A stretch of DNA of 53,612 nt from an uncultured Flavonifractor sp. GTDB lineage: Bacteria; Bacillota; Clostridia; Oscillospirales; Oscillospiraceae. Under the pieces are notes generated by a model. That model worked only from the letters and a program-made list of their open reading frames with translations. It did not search any database and was not told the origin of the DNA. The stretch is from contig CALWXU010000003.1 in the NCBI GenBank assembly GCA_944385585.1, forward strand, positions 1 through 53,612. Reading direction: 5' to 3'. Shown here in pieces: positions 41,318-51,909 of this stretch. A program made the position numbers and the translations under genes. How positions within the stretch are numbered: position 1 is the stretch's first letter; each line of letters starts with the position of its first letter.

Positions 41318-41466
41318 GGCATGGAGTACCGCTGGCTCAGATAGCGCAGGGAGGCGCCCAGCTCCCCGTCCGGCCCGCCGTATTGGCTGATGATGAAGGA
41401 GGCCAGCTTGGGATTGCAGTTGGCGATCTTTACCGGATACTGCAGCTTTTTCTCGTAGATAAACAT
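41278..41466 (-). pseudogene. cotJC: cotJC, 5' segment (interrupted by the element)
   Basis: First 63 codons of CotJC: MFIYEKKLQYPVKIANCNPK, then GGPDGELGASLRYLSQRYSM and GLLTDIGT, where similarity stops. Beyond this the frame reads SGSFWTV and ends at 41254, inside the recombinase gene. It carries the first metal-ligand Glu (DGELGAS). The ATG directly abuts the TAG of the cotJAB gene. The rest of the gene is at 9986-10405; joined in frame the product is 198 residues. In the integrated state the operon makes at most a short fragment. Confidence 0.92.
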
Positions 41467-41937
41467 CTACTTGGCACCTCCTTCCTGGAAATTCCATGGC
41501 CAGGGATCACAGAGCCAGGCTGCCCAGCTCTTGGCGTTGGCGGTGGACATTTGGGTAATGGGACCGTTTGCGGCCTCGTATTTCTCCCGGGCATCCTTCT
41601 CCATGGCGGCGTACTGCTGATAGAGCGCAAACGCCTCCGCATCCCCCTGATGGGTGTCCAGGTAGAGCCCCAGCTCCACCAGCACAAACTCCAGGGCCTG
41701 GAGCTCCGCCAAAGCGCCGCCCAGGACCTTCGCCGCCTCAGGCTTTACCTGGAAGGGCAGGTTCAGGCCGGGGAAGAGGGTGCCGTTATTCAACGCATCC
41801 TGCTGGGTGTAGCGCTTGGAGCCAGTCTGCTGGAAGGGGACGTAGGGGACGGCCAGCGGTGCGCACTCGGGCAGCGTGCCGCAGGCATCCCCGCAGCCGC
41901 CGCTGGGTGTGCTGGGTGTGTTATTTTCGGGATACAA
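41467..41937 (-). CDS. CotJA-CotJB fusion spore coat protein
   Basis: 156 residues from a TTG with AAGGAGG 8 nt upstream. Residues 1-65 correspond to CotJA (CAPLAVPYVPFQQTGSKRYT, DALNNGTLFPGLNLPF). Residues about 70-150 correspond to CotJB (LQALEFVLVELGLYLDTHQG, then the closing WLCDPWPWNFQEGG). In B. subtilis these are separate genes of the SigE-dependent cotJABC operon, made in the mother cell. Here they are one polypeptide, followed immediately by the split cotJC. An upstream minus-strand CATAGGAT (42017-42010) is only vaguely SigE-like. Confidence 0.85.
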   Translation of the reverse strand: MYPENNTPSTPSGGCGDACGTLPECAPLAVPYVPFQQTGSKRYTQQDALNNGTLFPGLNLPFQVKPEAAKVLGGALAELQALEFVLVELGLYLDTHQGDAEAFALYQQYAAMEKDAREKYEAANGPITQMSTANAKSWAAWLCDPWPWNFQEGGAK

Positions 41938-42177
41938 GCACAGTTCCTCCTTAGGCAGATTGAAGAGGGAAGGGGGAGGTGCTCCCGCCAGGCCCCCTTC
42001 AGTTCCATCCTATGCGGGAGGAGAGAAGGGGAACAGAGGCGAATCGGCCCGAAAATAGGCAGGGGAGGGAATCCGGGGGAAATCAGCGGGGCCTGCCGGC
42101 ATTTTGCCGGCCACTGGAGGAAAAATATTTTTTAAAAAACGAGCTTCATGCAGGCAGTACCCAAATACGCCCAGGTG

Positions 42178-42186
42178 TGTTATAAT
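42178..42186 (+). promoter_or_regulatory. Extended -10 promoter of the amidase gene
   Basis: TGT-TATAAT, a perfect extended -10 with no good -35. The 41938-42231 gap also holds a small GCCGGC hairpin at 42095-42111 and otherwise nothing I can support. Confidence 0.6.
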
Positions 42187-42231
42187 GGAAACCGCCCCCT
42201 CATACCGTGTGGAGAGGGGGCGGTAGCAGTG

Positions 42232-42957
42232 ATGAAAAAAATTGGGAGCTGGGTGCTCCTGGCCGCGCTGGCGCTGGGGACTGCCTATTATTTGTGGCTC
42301 TGGCCAGGCGGTGCGCAGACGGCGTTTGCTTCGACCCGGAGCGGCGGCCGGACGCTGGTCCTGGACGCTGGACACGGCGGCGAGGACGGGGGCGCGGTCT
42401 CTCCCTCCGGCGCGGTGGAGAGCGGCATCAATCTCACCATTGTGCTCAGGCTGGATCAGCTTCTGGGCCTGTATGGGGAGGCCCCGGTCCTGCTGCGGAG
42501 TGAGGACGTCTCCCTGCACGATGAGAGCGCCGATACCCTGCGGGAGAAAAAGGTTTCAGACCTCCACAACCGGGCAGCACGGATTGAGGACACGGAGGAA
42601 GCCGTCCTGATCAGCGTCCACCAGAATACCTATCCAGACAGCCAGTACCACGGTGCCCAGGTGTTCTTTGCCGCTGGAGAGGAAAGCCGCTCCTTTGCGG
42701 AGCTCACCCAGGGGACGCTGCGGGAGGCCCTGGACCCGGACAACAGCCGGCAGGCCAAGCCCATTCCGGATACCGTGTATCTGATGAACCACATCACCTG
42801 TCCGGCCATCCTGGTGGAGTGCGGCTTCCTGTCCAACCCGCAGGAGGAGGAGCTGCTCCAGTCCGGCGCATATCAGTCCAGGCTGGCCGCCGCCCTGGCC
42901 GCATCCTGGCTCCAGTGGCTGGATGGGGAGGGGAGTAGCCCATCCCTTGATACATAA
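42232..42957 (+). CDS. N-acetylmuramoyl-L-alanine amidase (Amidase_3, CwlD-like)
   Basis: 241 residues with an N-terminal membrane anchor or signal (MKKIGSWVLLAALALGTAYY). The zinc amidase domain shows LVLDAGHGGEDGGA (His ligand), then GINLTIVLRLDQLL (with the Glu ligand in VESG), LISVHQNTYPDSQYHGAQVF (His) and CPAILVECGFLSNPQEEELL (catalytic Glu). The length and single-domain form match CwlD, which acts in spore cortex modification. Located next to radA. ATG 42232 chosen with GGAGAGGGGG upstream; a longer frame begins at 42148 without a ribosome site. Confidence 0.88.
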   Translation: MKKIGSWVLLAALALGTAYYLWLWPGGAQTAFASTRSGGRTLVLDAGHGGEDGGAVSPSGAVESGINLTIVLRLDQLLGLYGEAPVLLRSEDVSLHDESADTLREKKVSDLHNRAARIEDTEEAVLISVHQNTYPDSQYHGAQVFFAAGEESRSFAELTQGTLREALDPDNSRQAKPIPDTVYLMNHITCPAILVECGFLSNPQEEELLQSGAYQSRLAAALAASWLQWLDGEGSSPSLDT

Positions 42958-42976
42958 GAGGAGAGAATTGTCCCAG

Positions 42977-44347
42977 ATGAAAACAAAAACCCTGTTTTAC
43001 TGTACAGAATGTGGCAATGAGACGGCCAAGTGGGCGGGGCAGTGCCCCGCCTGCCGGGCGTGGAATACGCTGGTGGAGCGCCCGGCGGAGCCAAAGAAGA
43101 AGATCGGGGCGGGATCTGCCTCCGGCGGCGGCCTGCGGAGCGGCAAAAGCCGGCCCAGGCCCATGGGGGAGGTGGAGACTACCCAGGAGCTCCGGTTCGC
43201 CACCGGCATGAGCGAGCTGGACCGGGTGCTGGGCGGGGGAGCGGTGAAGGGCTCCCTGGTGCTGGTGGGCGGTGCGCCGGGCATCGGCAAGTCCACCCTG
43301 ATGCTTCAGATCTGCGACAACCTGTGCCGGTTTGCCAGGGTGCTCTATGTATCCGGAGAGGAATCGGAGCGGCAGATCAAGCTGCGCTCCGAACGGCTTC
43401 ACGTCCGGGGAGAGGGCATGTACCTGCTGGCGGAGACCAACCTGGAGGACGTGCTGGAGGCGGTGAACGAGCTCCAGCCAGACGTGCTCATTGTGGACTC
43501 CATCCAGACCCTTTACAACGGGGATCTCTCCACCGCGCCGGGCAGCGTGGGCCAGGTGAAGGACTGCACCATGGCCCTGATGCAGCTGGCGAAAGGGCAG
43601 GGAATTACCGTCTTTGTGATCGGCCACGTCAACAAGGAGGGCTCCATCGCCGGTCCCAAGGTGCTGGAGCATATGGTGGACTGCGTGCTCTACTTTGAGG
43701 GGGAGCAGCAGAACTCCTACCGCATCCTGCGGGCGGCCAAAAACCGCTTTGGGGCCACCAATGAGATCGGCGTGTTTGAGATGGCGGACTCCGGGCTCAG
43801 TGAGGTGCCCAATCCCTCGGAGATGCTGCTGTCCGGCCGGCCCCAGGACACGCCAGGCACCTGCGTCACCTGCGTGATGGAGGGGGTGCGCCCTGTACTG
43901 GCGGAGGTGCAGGCCCTGCTGGCGCCCACCAGCTTCAATGTGCCCCGGCGTACCTCCAACGGCTTTGACTTCAACCGGGCCAATCTGCTGCTGGCGGTGC
44001 TGGAGAAGCGGGGCGGGCTGATGGTCAGCTCCTGCGACGCCTATATCAACGTCATCGGAGGCCTGTTTCTGGATGAGCCAGCCGCCGATCTGGCCATGGT
44101 CATTGCACTGGCCTCCAGCTTTCGGGACAGGCCTGTGCCAGGCGACCTTGCCGCCATTGGCGAGGTGGGGCTCACCGGTGAGCTCCGGTCGGTCAACGCC
44201 CTGGGACAGCGTCTGAGCGAAGTGCGGCGGCTGGGCTTTACCAAATGCCTGATCCCGGCCCGCACCGGGAATAAGCTGGATGCGCCGGACGGATTACAGC
44301 TTATTCGGGTCCGCAATATCCGGGAGGCTCTGGCCGTGCTCCTGTAG
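42977..44347 (+). CDS. radA: DNA repair protein RadA
   Basis: 456 residues. N-terminal zinc finger (CTECGNETAKWAGQCPAC), RecA-like ATPase with GAPGIGKST (Walker A), the RadA-specific KNRFGATNEIGVF motif and a C-terminal Lon-like domain (IPARTGNKL). Branch-migration ATPase in recombination and repair. It starts 19 bp after the amidase gene with AGGAGAG upstream. Confidence 0.96.
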   Translation: MKTKTLFYCTECGNETAKWAGQCPACRAWNTLVERPAEPKKKIGAGSASGGGLRSGKSRPRPMGEVETTQELRFATGMSELDRVLGGGAVKGSLVLVGGAPGIGKSTLMLQICDNLCRFARVLYVSGEESERQIKLRSERLHVRGEGMYLLAETNLEDVLEAVNELQPDVLIVDSIQTLYNGDLSTAPGSVGQVKDCTMALMQLAKGQGITVFVIGHVNKEGSIAGPKVLEHMVDCVLYFEGEQQNSYRILRAAKNRFGATNEIGVFEMADSGLSEVPNPSEMLLSGRPQDTPGTCVTCVMEGVRPVLAEVQALLAPTSFNVPRRTSNGFDFNRANLLLAVLEKRGGLMVSSCDAYINVIGGLFLDEPAADLAMVIALASSFRDRPVPGDLAAIGEVGLTGELRSVNALGQRLSEVRRLGFTKCLIPARTGNKLDAPDGLQLIRVRNIREALAVLL

Positions 44348-44498
44348 TATCAGGTTCCGGCCTTGCCATATTCCGACATGGCACAAAATTGATACAGGGC
44401 GATTCGGCGCTGGGCGCGCCGCTGGATGCGGCGCGCTCCAGCGTGCACACGCCGTCCTGCTGATAGACGCACGCGCTGGTGCAGGCAATCAGGCTCAC
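44301..44498 (-). CDS. Small cysteine-rich protein
   Basis: 65 residues from a GTG with GGAG 9 nt upstream. The pattern CTSACVYQQDGVCTLERA...SPCINFVPC resembles short zinc or DUF1540-like proteins common in this bacterial group. Its end overlaps radA by 47 bp on the opposite strand, so the downstream part may be shorter than the open frame. Confidence 0.45.
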   Translation of the reverse strand: MSLIACTSACVYQQDGVCTLERAASSGAPSAESPCINFVPCRNMARPEPDTTGARPEPPGYCGPE

Positions 44499-44528
44499 CA
44501 GTACCAACTCCAATCGAGAGAGGGGGTG

Positions 44529-44570
44529 CCCCCCAACTCAACAAAATAAAAATTTTGTTGAGTTGGGGGG
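44529..44570 (+). promoter_or_regulatory. 19-bp perfect hairpin covering the ribosome site of the XerC/D-like gene
   Basis: Arms 44529-44547 and 44552-44570 with an AAAA loop. The right arm ends in GGGGGG, which with AGGG (44571-44574) forms the only Shine-Dalgarno for the TTG at 44577. The hairpin could hide it; no T-run follows, so a terminator is less likely. Confidence 0.6.
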
Positions 44571-44576
44571 AGGGTT

Positions 44577-45614
44577 TTGCATTCCAATGACTACAAGTTG
44601 TCCGCCCCGCCGGTTCTGCGGGACTTCCTGGTCTATCATGAGACCATTCAGGGGCACTCCCAAAAGACTGTGGATGAATACTACTTGGATCTGCGCAATT
44701 TCTTCCGCTACATCAAGATGCTCAAGGGCAAAGCGCCCCGCACAGCCGGGCTGGACGAGATCTCCATTGACGACGTGGATCTGGAGCTGGTGAGCTCCGT
44801 GACCCTCAGCGACGTCTACGGCTACATGAGCTACCTGAGCCGCGACCGGGCCAAGCACGCCAACAGCCCCACCACCCGCTACGGCCTGGAGGCCACCGCC
44901 CGGGCCAGGAAGATCGCGGCGATCCGCTCGTTTTATAAGTATCTCACCAGCAAGGCGAAATTACTCGGGGAAAATCCCATGCAGGATCTGGATTCCCCCC
45001 GGCTGAAAAAGTCCCTGCCCCGATATCTGAGCCTGGACGAGAGCATCCAGCTTCTGGAATCGGTGGACGAGCCCAATCAGATCCGGGATTACTGCATCCT
45101 GACCCTGTTTCTCAACTGCGGGCTGCGGATCTCAGAGTTAGTCGGATTAAACATCTCGGATGTCCGGGAGGATCAGCTCCGGGTGCTGGGTAAAGGCAAT
45201 AAGGAGCGGATGATCTTCCTCAACGGCGCATGCCGCGCCGCCCTGGACGACTGGCTGGACGAGCGCAGCCGCCAGGCCGCCGCCGACCCCAACGCCCTCT
45301 TCCTCAGCCGCTCTCACACCCGCATGACCACCGCCGGCATCCACTATATGGTCAAGCAACGTCTGAAAAAGGCGGGACTGGACGCGTCTCTCTACTCCAG
45401 CCACAAGCTGCGGCACACGGCGGCCACCCTCATGCTCCAGAACGGCGTGGATGTGCGCACCCTGCAGGAGGTCTTGGGGCACGAAAATCTCAATACCACC
45501 CAGATCTATACCCATGTGGACAACGAAAACCTGCGCTCGGCGGCCAAGGCCAACCCGCTGGGGCGGGTTCGGGCGCGAAAGAAGCCGGCGCCCTCTGAGG
45601 AGAGCGACGATTGA
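44577..45614 (+). CDS. Tyrosine recombinase, XerC/XerD-like
   Basis: 345 residues from TTG 44577. The N-terminal SAM-like domain (DFLVYHETIQGHSQKTVDEY) is followed by a catalytic domain with all residues: Arg in NCGLRISELVGL, Lys in LGKGNKERMIFL, His-x-x-Arg in SHKLRHTAATLM, His in LGHENLNTTQIY and the nucleophile Tyr in QIYTHV. It lies in conserved chromosomal surroundings beside radA and is probably a housekeeping dimer-resolution enzyme, not part of the cotJC element. Slightly longer than typical XerC (about 300) because of an insertion near residues 60-105. Confidence 0.9.
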   Translation: MHSNDYKLSAPPVLRDFLVYHETIQGHSQKTVDEYYLDLRNFFRYIKMLKGKAPRTAGLDEISIDDVDLELVSSVTLSDVYGYMSYLSRDRAKHANSPTTRYGLEATARARKIAAIRSFYKYLTSKAKLLGENPMQDLDSPRLKKSLPRYLSLDESIQLLESVDEPNQIRDYCILTLFLNCGLRISELVGLNISDVREDQLRVLGKGNKERMIFLNGACRAALDDWLDERSRQAAADPNALFLSRSHTRMTTAGIHYMVKQRLKKAGLDASLYSSHKLRHTAATLMLQNGVDVRTLQEVLGHENLNTTQIYTHVDNENLRSAAKANPLGRVRARKKPAPSEESDD

Positions 45615-45623
45615 GCAGACCCC

Positions 45624-46268
45624 CTAGCGCTCTCCAAAAAGAAATGGCGGAAAGAGCCAGCTCCAGAACGGGGGCCGCTCCGGCTCCGGCTGAGGCGCGG
45701 TCTCTCCGCCCGTCTCCCGGTAGGCGCCCAGGATGTGGAGAAAGCGGATCTCCTGGAACGTATAGGTGCTGAGGGGCCGCCAGTCCGCGTCGTAGGAGTG
45801 GGCGGCGATTAAGGTATTCTCCAGGGTGGCCGGACTGCCAACGGATACTACCACTGGCGTGTGGCCGAACACGTCCTTATTGAAGCGGAGCTGGGCAAAA
45901 TCCCCCGGCTCCAGCTGTTCCAGACCTGTGGAGACCCCAAAGGGGCCTGGGCTTGGCTCCGCCCGGGTGATGAAGTTGAAGAAATACTCCACCCCTGTCC
46001 AGGCCGGCGCCTTGTCGTTGGAGTCCCGGTAGAACCAGCCGTACACCGGGTCGAAGTTCATCACCCCAGTGCCGGCGTAGAGGCACTGGGAAGCGAAGTT
46101 GGTGCAGTCACCGCCGATCTCTTCATAGTCATAGTAATTTGGATTGCGGCTGTAGGCCCATTGGTGGGCATAGGCCACTGCAGCCTGTCGGTCATAGGGT
46201 ATCTGTTCCAGCAAAGCCCTCTCCCCTTTCTCCCGCCATTGTATGCCGGAGGGCAGGGCTCTGTTCAT
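45624..46268 (-). CDS. Amidase-domain (Amidase_6) protein
   Basis: 214 residues. A papain-like Amidase_6 domain with GGDCTNFASQCLYAG (catalytic Cys) and FGHTPVVVSV (catalytic His), found in many Firmicute cell-wall or spore-associated proteins. No signal peptide is evident. The C-terminus is Pro-rich and aromatic (PPFWSWLFPPFLFGER). ATG 46268 is 6 bp after the previous stop with a distant ribosome site; TTG 46214 with GGGGAGAGG 5 nt upstream would give a 196-residue form starting just before EQIPYDRQAAVAYA. Substrate unknown. Confidence 0.82.
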   Translation of the reverse strand: MNRALPSGIQWREKGERALLEQIPYDRQAAVAYAHQWAYSRNPNYYDYEEIGGDCTNFASQCLYAGTGVMNFDPVYGWFYRDSNDKAPAWTGVEYFFNFITRAEPSPGPFGVSTGLEQLEPGDFAQLRFNKDVFGHTPVVVSVGSPATLENTLIAAHSYDADWRPLSTYTFQEIRFLHILGAYRETGGETAPQPEPERPPFWSWLFPPFLFGER

Positions 46269-46273
46269 GCGTT

Positions 46274-47044
46274 TTAGCGGAAAACCTCCCGGAAATCCAT
46301 CTGTTCACCTCTCTGCTCCAAAAGCACTGTATAGAAGCGATACAGCGGCAGGTTCAGGTGCAGAGCGGCCTCCAGCAGGTGCCGCTGATGCTTGGCCCTC
46401 CAGCCTGTATCTGCCTCCGGACAGTAGAACTGCAGGCAGAATTGCGCCACATCCCAGCCTGCCTGCCGGGCGGCCGCCTCCAGCTTCCTGCACTCTCTCC
46501 GCGTAACGGAGTAGTCGTCCATCCATGCGTCCAGATAAGCCTCGCAGTATGTAAGCAGCATTTGCCGGCTGTCCGGGATCTTCCGCTGCAGGGCCTCCCC
46601 AAAGGCAATTCTGTTTTCCGCTTCGTTCTGTCCCTCTTCACCCGTTTTGCCGAAAAGGAAAAAGGACAGGAGGTGTTCTACCGCTGTTTTCATATAGGCT
46701 CTGTCGATCTGCCGGCCCTGGTCGACCATTTCGGCGAGGGTGTCCGCCCATTTTGAGACGCCATCCATGCAGACCAGGTTCATAATCAGCTCCAGGAGCT
46801 GATCCTTGACAGACCACTCAATGTTGTAGGAATCTTCATCCTCCAGCTCCAATTCCATCCTTACAACCACATTCCAGAGGGCCGGAATGTCTTTGGCGGA
46901 AAAAATGCCGCCCCTCCCCGCCTCATCCAGCAAATCCATCAGCGCGTACAGGGCCTGGTTGGCCCTTTCCACCGCCTCATCAGAGTCATCTGTGCCGTCT
47001 GTGTATTGGAGAAGATATTGGTAAATGACCTCTGGGGTCTGCAT
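46274..47044 (-). CDS. Unrecognised soluble protein
   Basis: 256 residues from ATG 47044 (AGGTGGG upstream), reading MQTPEVIYQYLLQYTDG onward. Acidic and almost entirely helical, with no membrane segment and no motif I can assign. It precedes the amidase-domain gene by 6 bp on the same strand, so the two are probably cotranscribed. Confidence 0.65.
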   Translation of the reverse strand: MQTPEVIYQYLLQYTDGTDDSDEAVERANQALYALMDLLDEAGRGGIFSAKDIPALWNVVVRMELELEDEDSYNIEWSVKDQLLELIMNLVCMDGVSKWADTLAEMVDQGRQIDRAYMKTAVEHLLSFFLFGKTGEEGQNEAENRIAFGEALQRKIPDSRQMLLTYCEAYLDAWMDDYSVTRRECRKLEAAARQAGWDVAQFCLQFYCPEADTGWRAKHQRHLLEAALHLNLPLYRFYTVLLEQRGEQMDFREVFR

Positions 47045-47096
47045 GATGATTTCCCACCTTTCTGGCACATTTTATGCTGTTTCTATCGTTTATCTG

Positions 47097-47136
47097 GGTC
47101 GGCACATGGTTAAGAAGCCATGTGCCGACCGTTTTT
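47097..47136 (+). terminator. Intrinsic-type hairpin between ligA and the unrecognised gene
   Basis: Perfect 13-bp stem (47097-47109 with 47118-47130) followed by GTTTTT on the plus strand. The neighbouring genes read on the minus strand, where no T-run follows, so its direction is odd; it may still end ligA transcripts. Confidence 0.55.
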
Positions 47137-47164
47137 CACGGGAAGATGCCTTCCCGTTTGATTC

Positions 47165-49817
<2,653 letters not shown>

Positions 49818-49894
49818 GTTACCCCTTTCCGTCGATATGTGCCCATCATATCACGGAAATGCCAAGGATATTTTACGGTTTCCTTACAGATTTC

Positions 49895-50578
49895 TTACGG
49901 GCTCCCCGGCAGCTCCAGATAGGCGTCCGGCACCTGACCCACCAGGAGGGTCTCCGCCGCGCACACCCGGGTCTCCACGGCGGTATCCACTGTCCCGCCT
50001 GGGATCAGCAGGGTACACTCCACCCGTATGTGCAGCATGACCTGGTGGAGGGTCTGGTTGATGCCCGCCGAGGTAAAGACATTTTCAAAGTCGGCGGCTG
50101 GCACGGCCGCGGTGAGCACCCGCACCGGCAGCACCGGCCCCAGCGCCGAGGCGGCGGCGAAGCCGGTGAGGCCGCCCAGGGGGACGCCCAGCTCCTGGCT
50201 GTCAAGCTGCTCCACCTGCGTGAGCACCTGGTCCAGGATCTCCGTCCGCAGGGCGTTGAGCTGGGCGGTGTTGGCGGCCAGAAGGCTCACCTGGCCGGCG
50301 GCGTCCTTCTCCAGGGTGACCAGGTCGCTGTAGGCGATGGCCTCGCTGGCGAGGGTGCCGCTCACCGCGTCGTTGACGATGCGGGTGACGGTATTCTCCA
50401 CCTTGGCCTGGGCCAGGGCCGTAAGGGTGGGCCGCAGGGCGGCGTCCAGGCCCCAGATGACCGCGAGGGCCAGCCCCACCCCGACCACCAGGGGGAGCAG
50501 CATCCCCCCTCCCCGTCCCGGCCTCTGCCCCCGGCGGCGGGGGAGCCGCAGCCAGGGCCGGATTGGCCTGCCGCGCAT
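49895..50578 (-). CDS. yunB: Sporulation protein YunB
   Basis: 227 residues. Arg-rich N-terminus, one membrane segment (residues about 25-47), then the YunB domain: KVENTVTRIVNDAVSG near 60, GLTGFAAASALGPVLPVRVL near 140, INQTLHQVMLHIRVECTLL near 175. In B. subtilis YunB is SigE-controlled and needed for efficient sporulation, which agrees with the cotJ genes as evidence for a spore former. GGGAGGTGAGG before the ATG. Confidence 0.9.
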   Translation of the reverse strand: MRGRPIRPWLRLPRRRGQRPGRGGGMLLPLVVGVGLALAVIWGLDAALRPTLTALAQAKVENTVTRIVNDAVSGTLASEAIAYSDLVTLEKDAAGQVSLLAANTAQLNALRTEILDQVLTQVEQLDSQELGVPLGGLTGFAAASALGPVLPVRVLTAAVPAADFENVFTSAGINQTLHQVMLHIRVECTLLIPGGTVDTAVETRVCAAETLLVGQVPDAYLELPGSP

Positions 50579-50623
50579 AAGGCCTCACCTCCCGGTTGAA
50601 GCCTATGCGGAAAACGGCCTGCC

Positions 50624-51874
50624 CTATTCCCCGCGCAGAAGCTCCTCCACCGCCAGCAGCACGCCGGCCTTGCCGCTCTCGTAGGTCAAGCCGCCCTGGA
50701 GGTAAGCGGTGTAGGGCTCCCGCATGGGGGCGTCGCAGGACAGCTCAATGGAGGCCCCCTGGATAAAGGCCCCGGCGGCCATGATCACCGGACAGTCGTA
50801 GCCCGGCATGTCCCACGGCTCCGGCGTAACAAAGGAGTCCACCGGAGCGCCGAACTGGATGCCCTTGCAGAACCTCTTCAGGGGCTCCGGCGCGCCGAAG
50901 TGGATCATCTGAATGATGTCGTGGCGCACCGCGTCGGAGGTGGGCTCGGTCTGATAGCCCAGCAGCTCCATGATCCGGGCGGCGAAAACCGCCGTCTTGA
51001 CCGCCTGGGCTGTGGTGTGGGGGGCAAGGAAAAGTCCTTGATAGAGGCTCCGGTTGGCCCCGAAGGTGGAGCCGCACTCCTTGCCGATGCCGGGGGTGGT
51101 GAGCCGCATGGCGGCCCCCTCCACCAGGTCGTGCCGCCCGGCGATGTAGCCGCCGGTGGGGGCCAGGCCGCCGCCGGGGTTCTTGATCAGGGAGCCTACC
51201 ACCAGGTCGGCCCCCACCTGGGTGGGTTCCATGGTCTCCACGAACTCACCGTAGCAGTTGTCCACCAAAATGGCGGCGTCCGGGTTGTTCTCCCGCACCA
51301 CCTGGCACAGCGCCCCGATCTCCGCCACCGACAGGGACGACCGGGTGGAGTAGCCCTTGGAGCGCTGGATCAGCACCGCCCTGACCCGGGGATCCCGTAC
51401 CGCCTCCGCCAGGCCGGCGGGGTCGGGCGCATTGTCAAGCAGTTCCACTTGCCGATACTCAATTCCGTAGCTTTTCAGGGAGCCCGGTCCCTTGTCCACC
51501 ACGCCGATGACCCCCAGCATGGTATCGTAGGGGGCCCCCACGGCGGACACCAAAATATCGCCGGGCCTCAGCGCCCCGAACAGGGCGCAGGAGATGGCAT
51601 GGGTGCCGTTGACGAACTGTACCCGCACCAGGGCGTCCTCGGTGCCGAAGATGTCGGCGTAAATCTGGTCCAGGGTGTCCCGGCCCAGGTCGTCATAGCC
51701 GTAGCCGGTGGTGCCGGCAAAGTGGACCTCCGCCACCCGGTGTCTCCGGAAGGCGGAGAGCACCTTGCGGGTATTCTCCTCCGCAATGGCGTCAATGCGG
51801 CTGAACTGGTCGGACAGCTCCGCCTGGGCCTGGGCTGCCAGGGCTAAAACCTTGTCGCTGATCTGTAAAGGCAT
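50624..51874 (-). CDS. Methionine gamma-lyase family (aluminium-resistance type) PLP enzyme
   Basis: 416 residues. Fold type I PLP enzyme of the YnbB family: RVQFVNGTHAISCALFGALR, the aspartate in DAAILVDNCYGEFVE, and the PLP lysine in VVGSLIKNPGGGLAPTGGY. The family is annotated as cystathionine beta/gamma-lyase-like, and its exact substrate is unsettled. AGGAAAG about 14 nt before ATG 51874. Separated from yunB by 45 bp. Confidence 0.9.
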   Translation of the reverse strand: MPLQISDKVLALAAQAQAELSDQFSRIDAIAEENTRKVLSAFRRHRVAEVHFAGTTGYGYDDLGRDTLDQIYADIFGTEDALVRVQFVNGTHAISCALFGALRPGDILVSAVGAPYDTMLGVIGVVDKGPGSLKSYGIEYRQVELLDNAPDPAGLAEAVRDPRVRAVLIQRSKGYSTRSSLSVAEIGALCQVVRENNPDAAILVDNCYGEFVETMEPTQVGADLVVGSLIKNPGGGLAPTGGYIAGRHDLVEGAAMRLTTPGIGKECGSTFGANRSLYQGLFLAPHTTAQAVKTAVFAARIMELLGYQTEPTSDAVRHDIIQMIHFGAPEPLKRFCKGIQFGAPVDSFVTPEPWDMPGYDCPVIMAAGAFIQGASIELSCDAPMREPYTAYLQGGLTYESGKAGVLLAVEELLRGE

Positions 51875-51909
51875 TTTCTATTACACACTTTCCTATCTCT
51901 ATATTTTTG

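Noticed and set aside
44577..45614. The XerC/D-like gene as the recombinase of the cotJC element
   Set aside because: It lies 3.3 kb outside the right junction among host genes (radA, ligA neighbourhood), whereas the serine recombinase abuts the junction.
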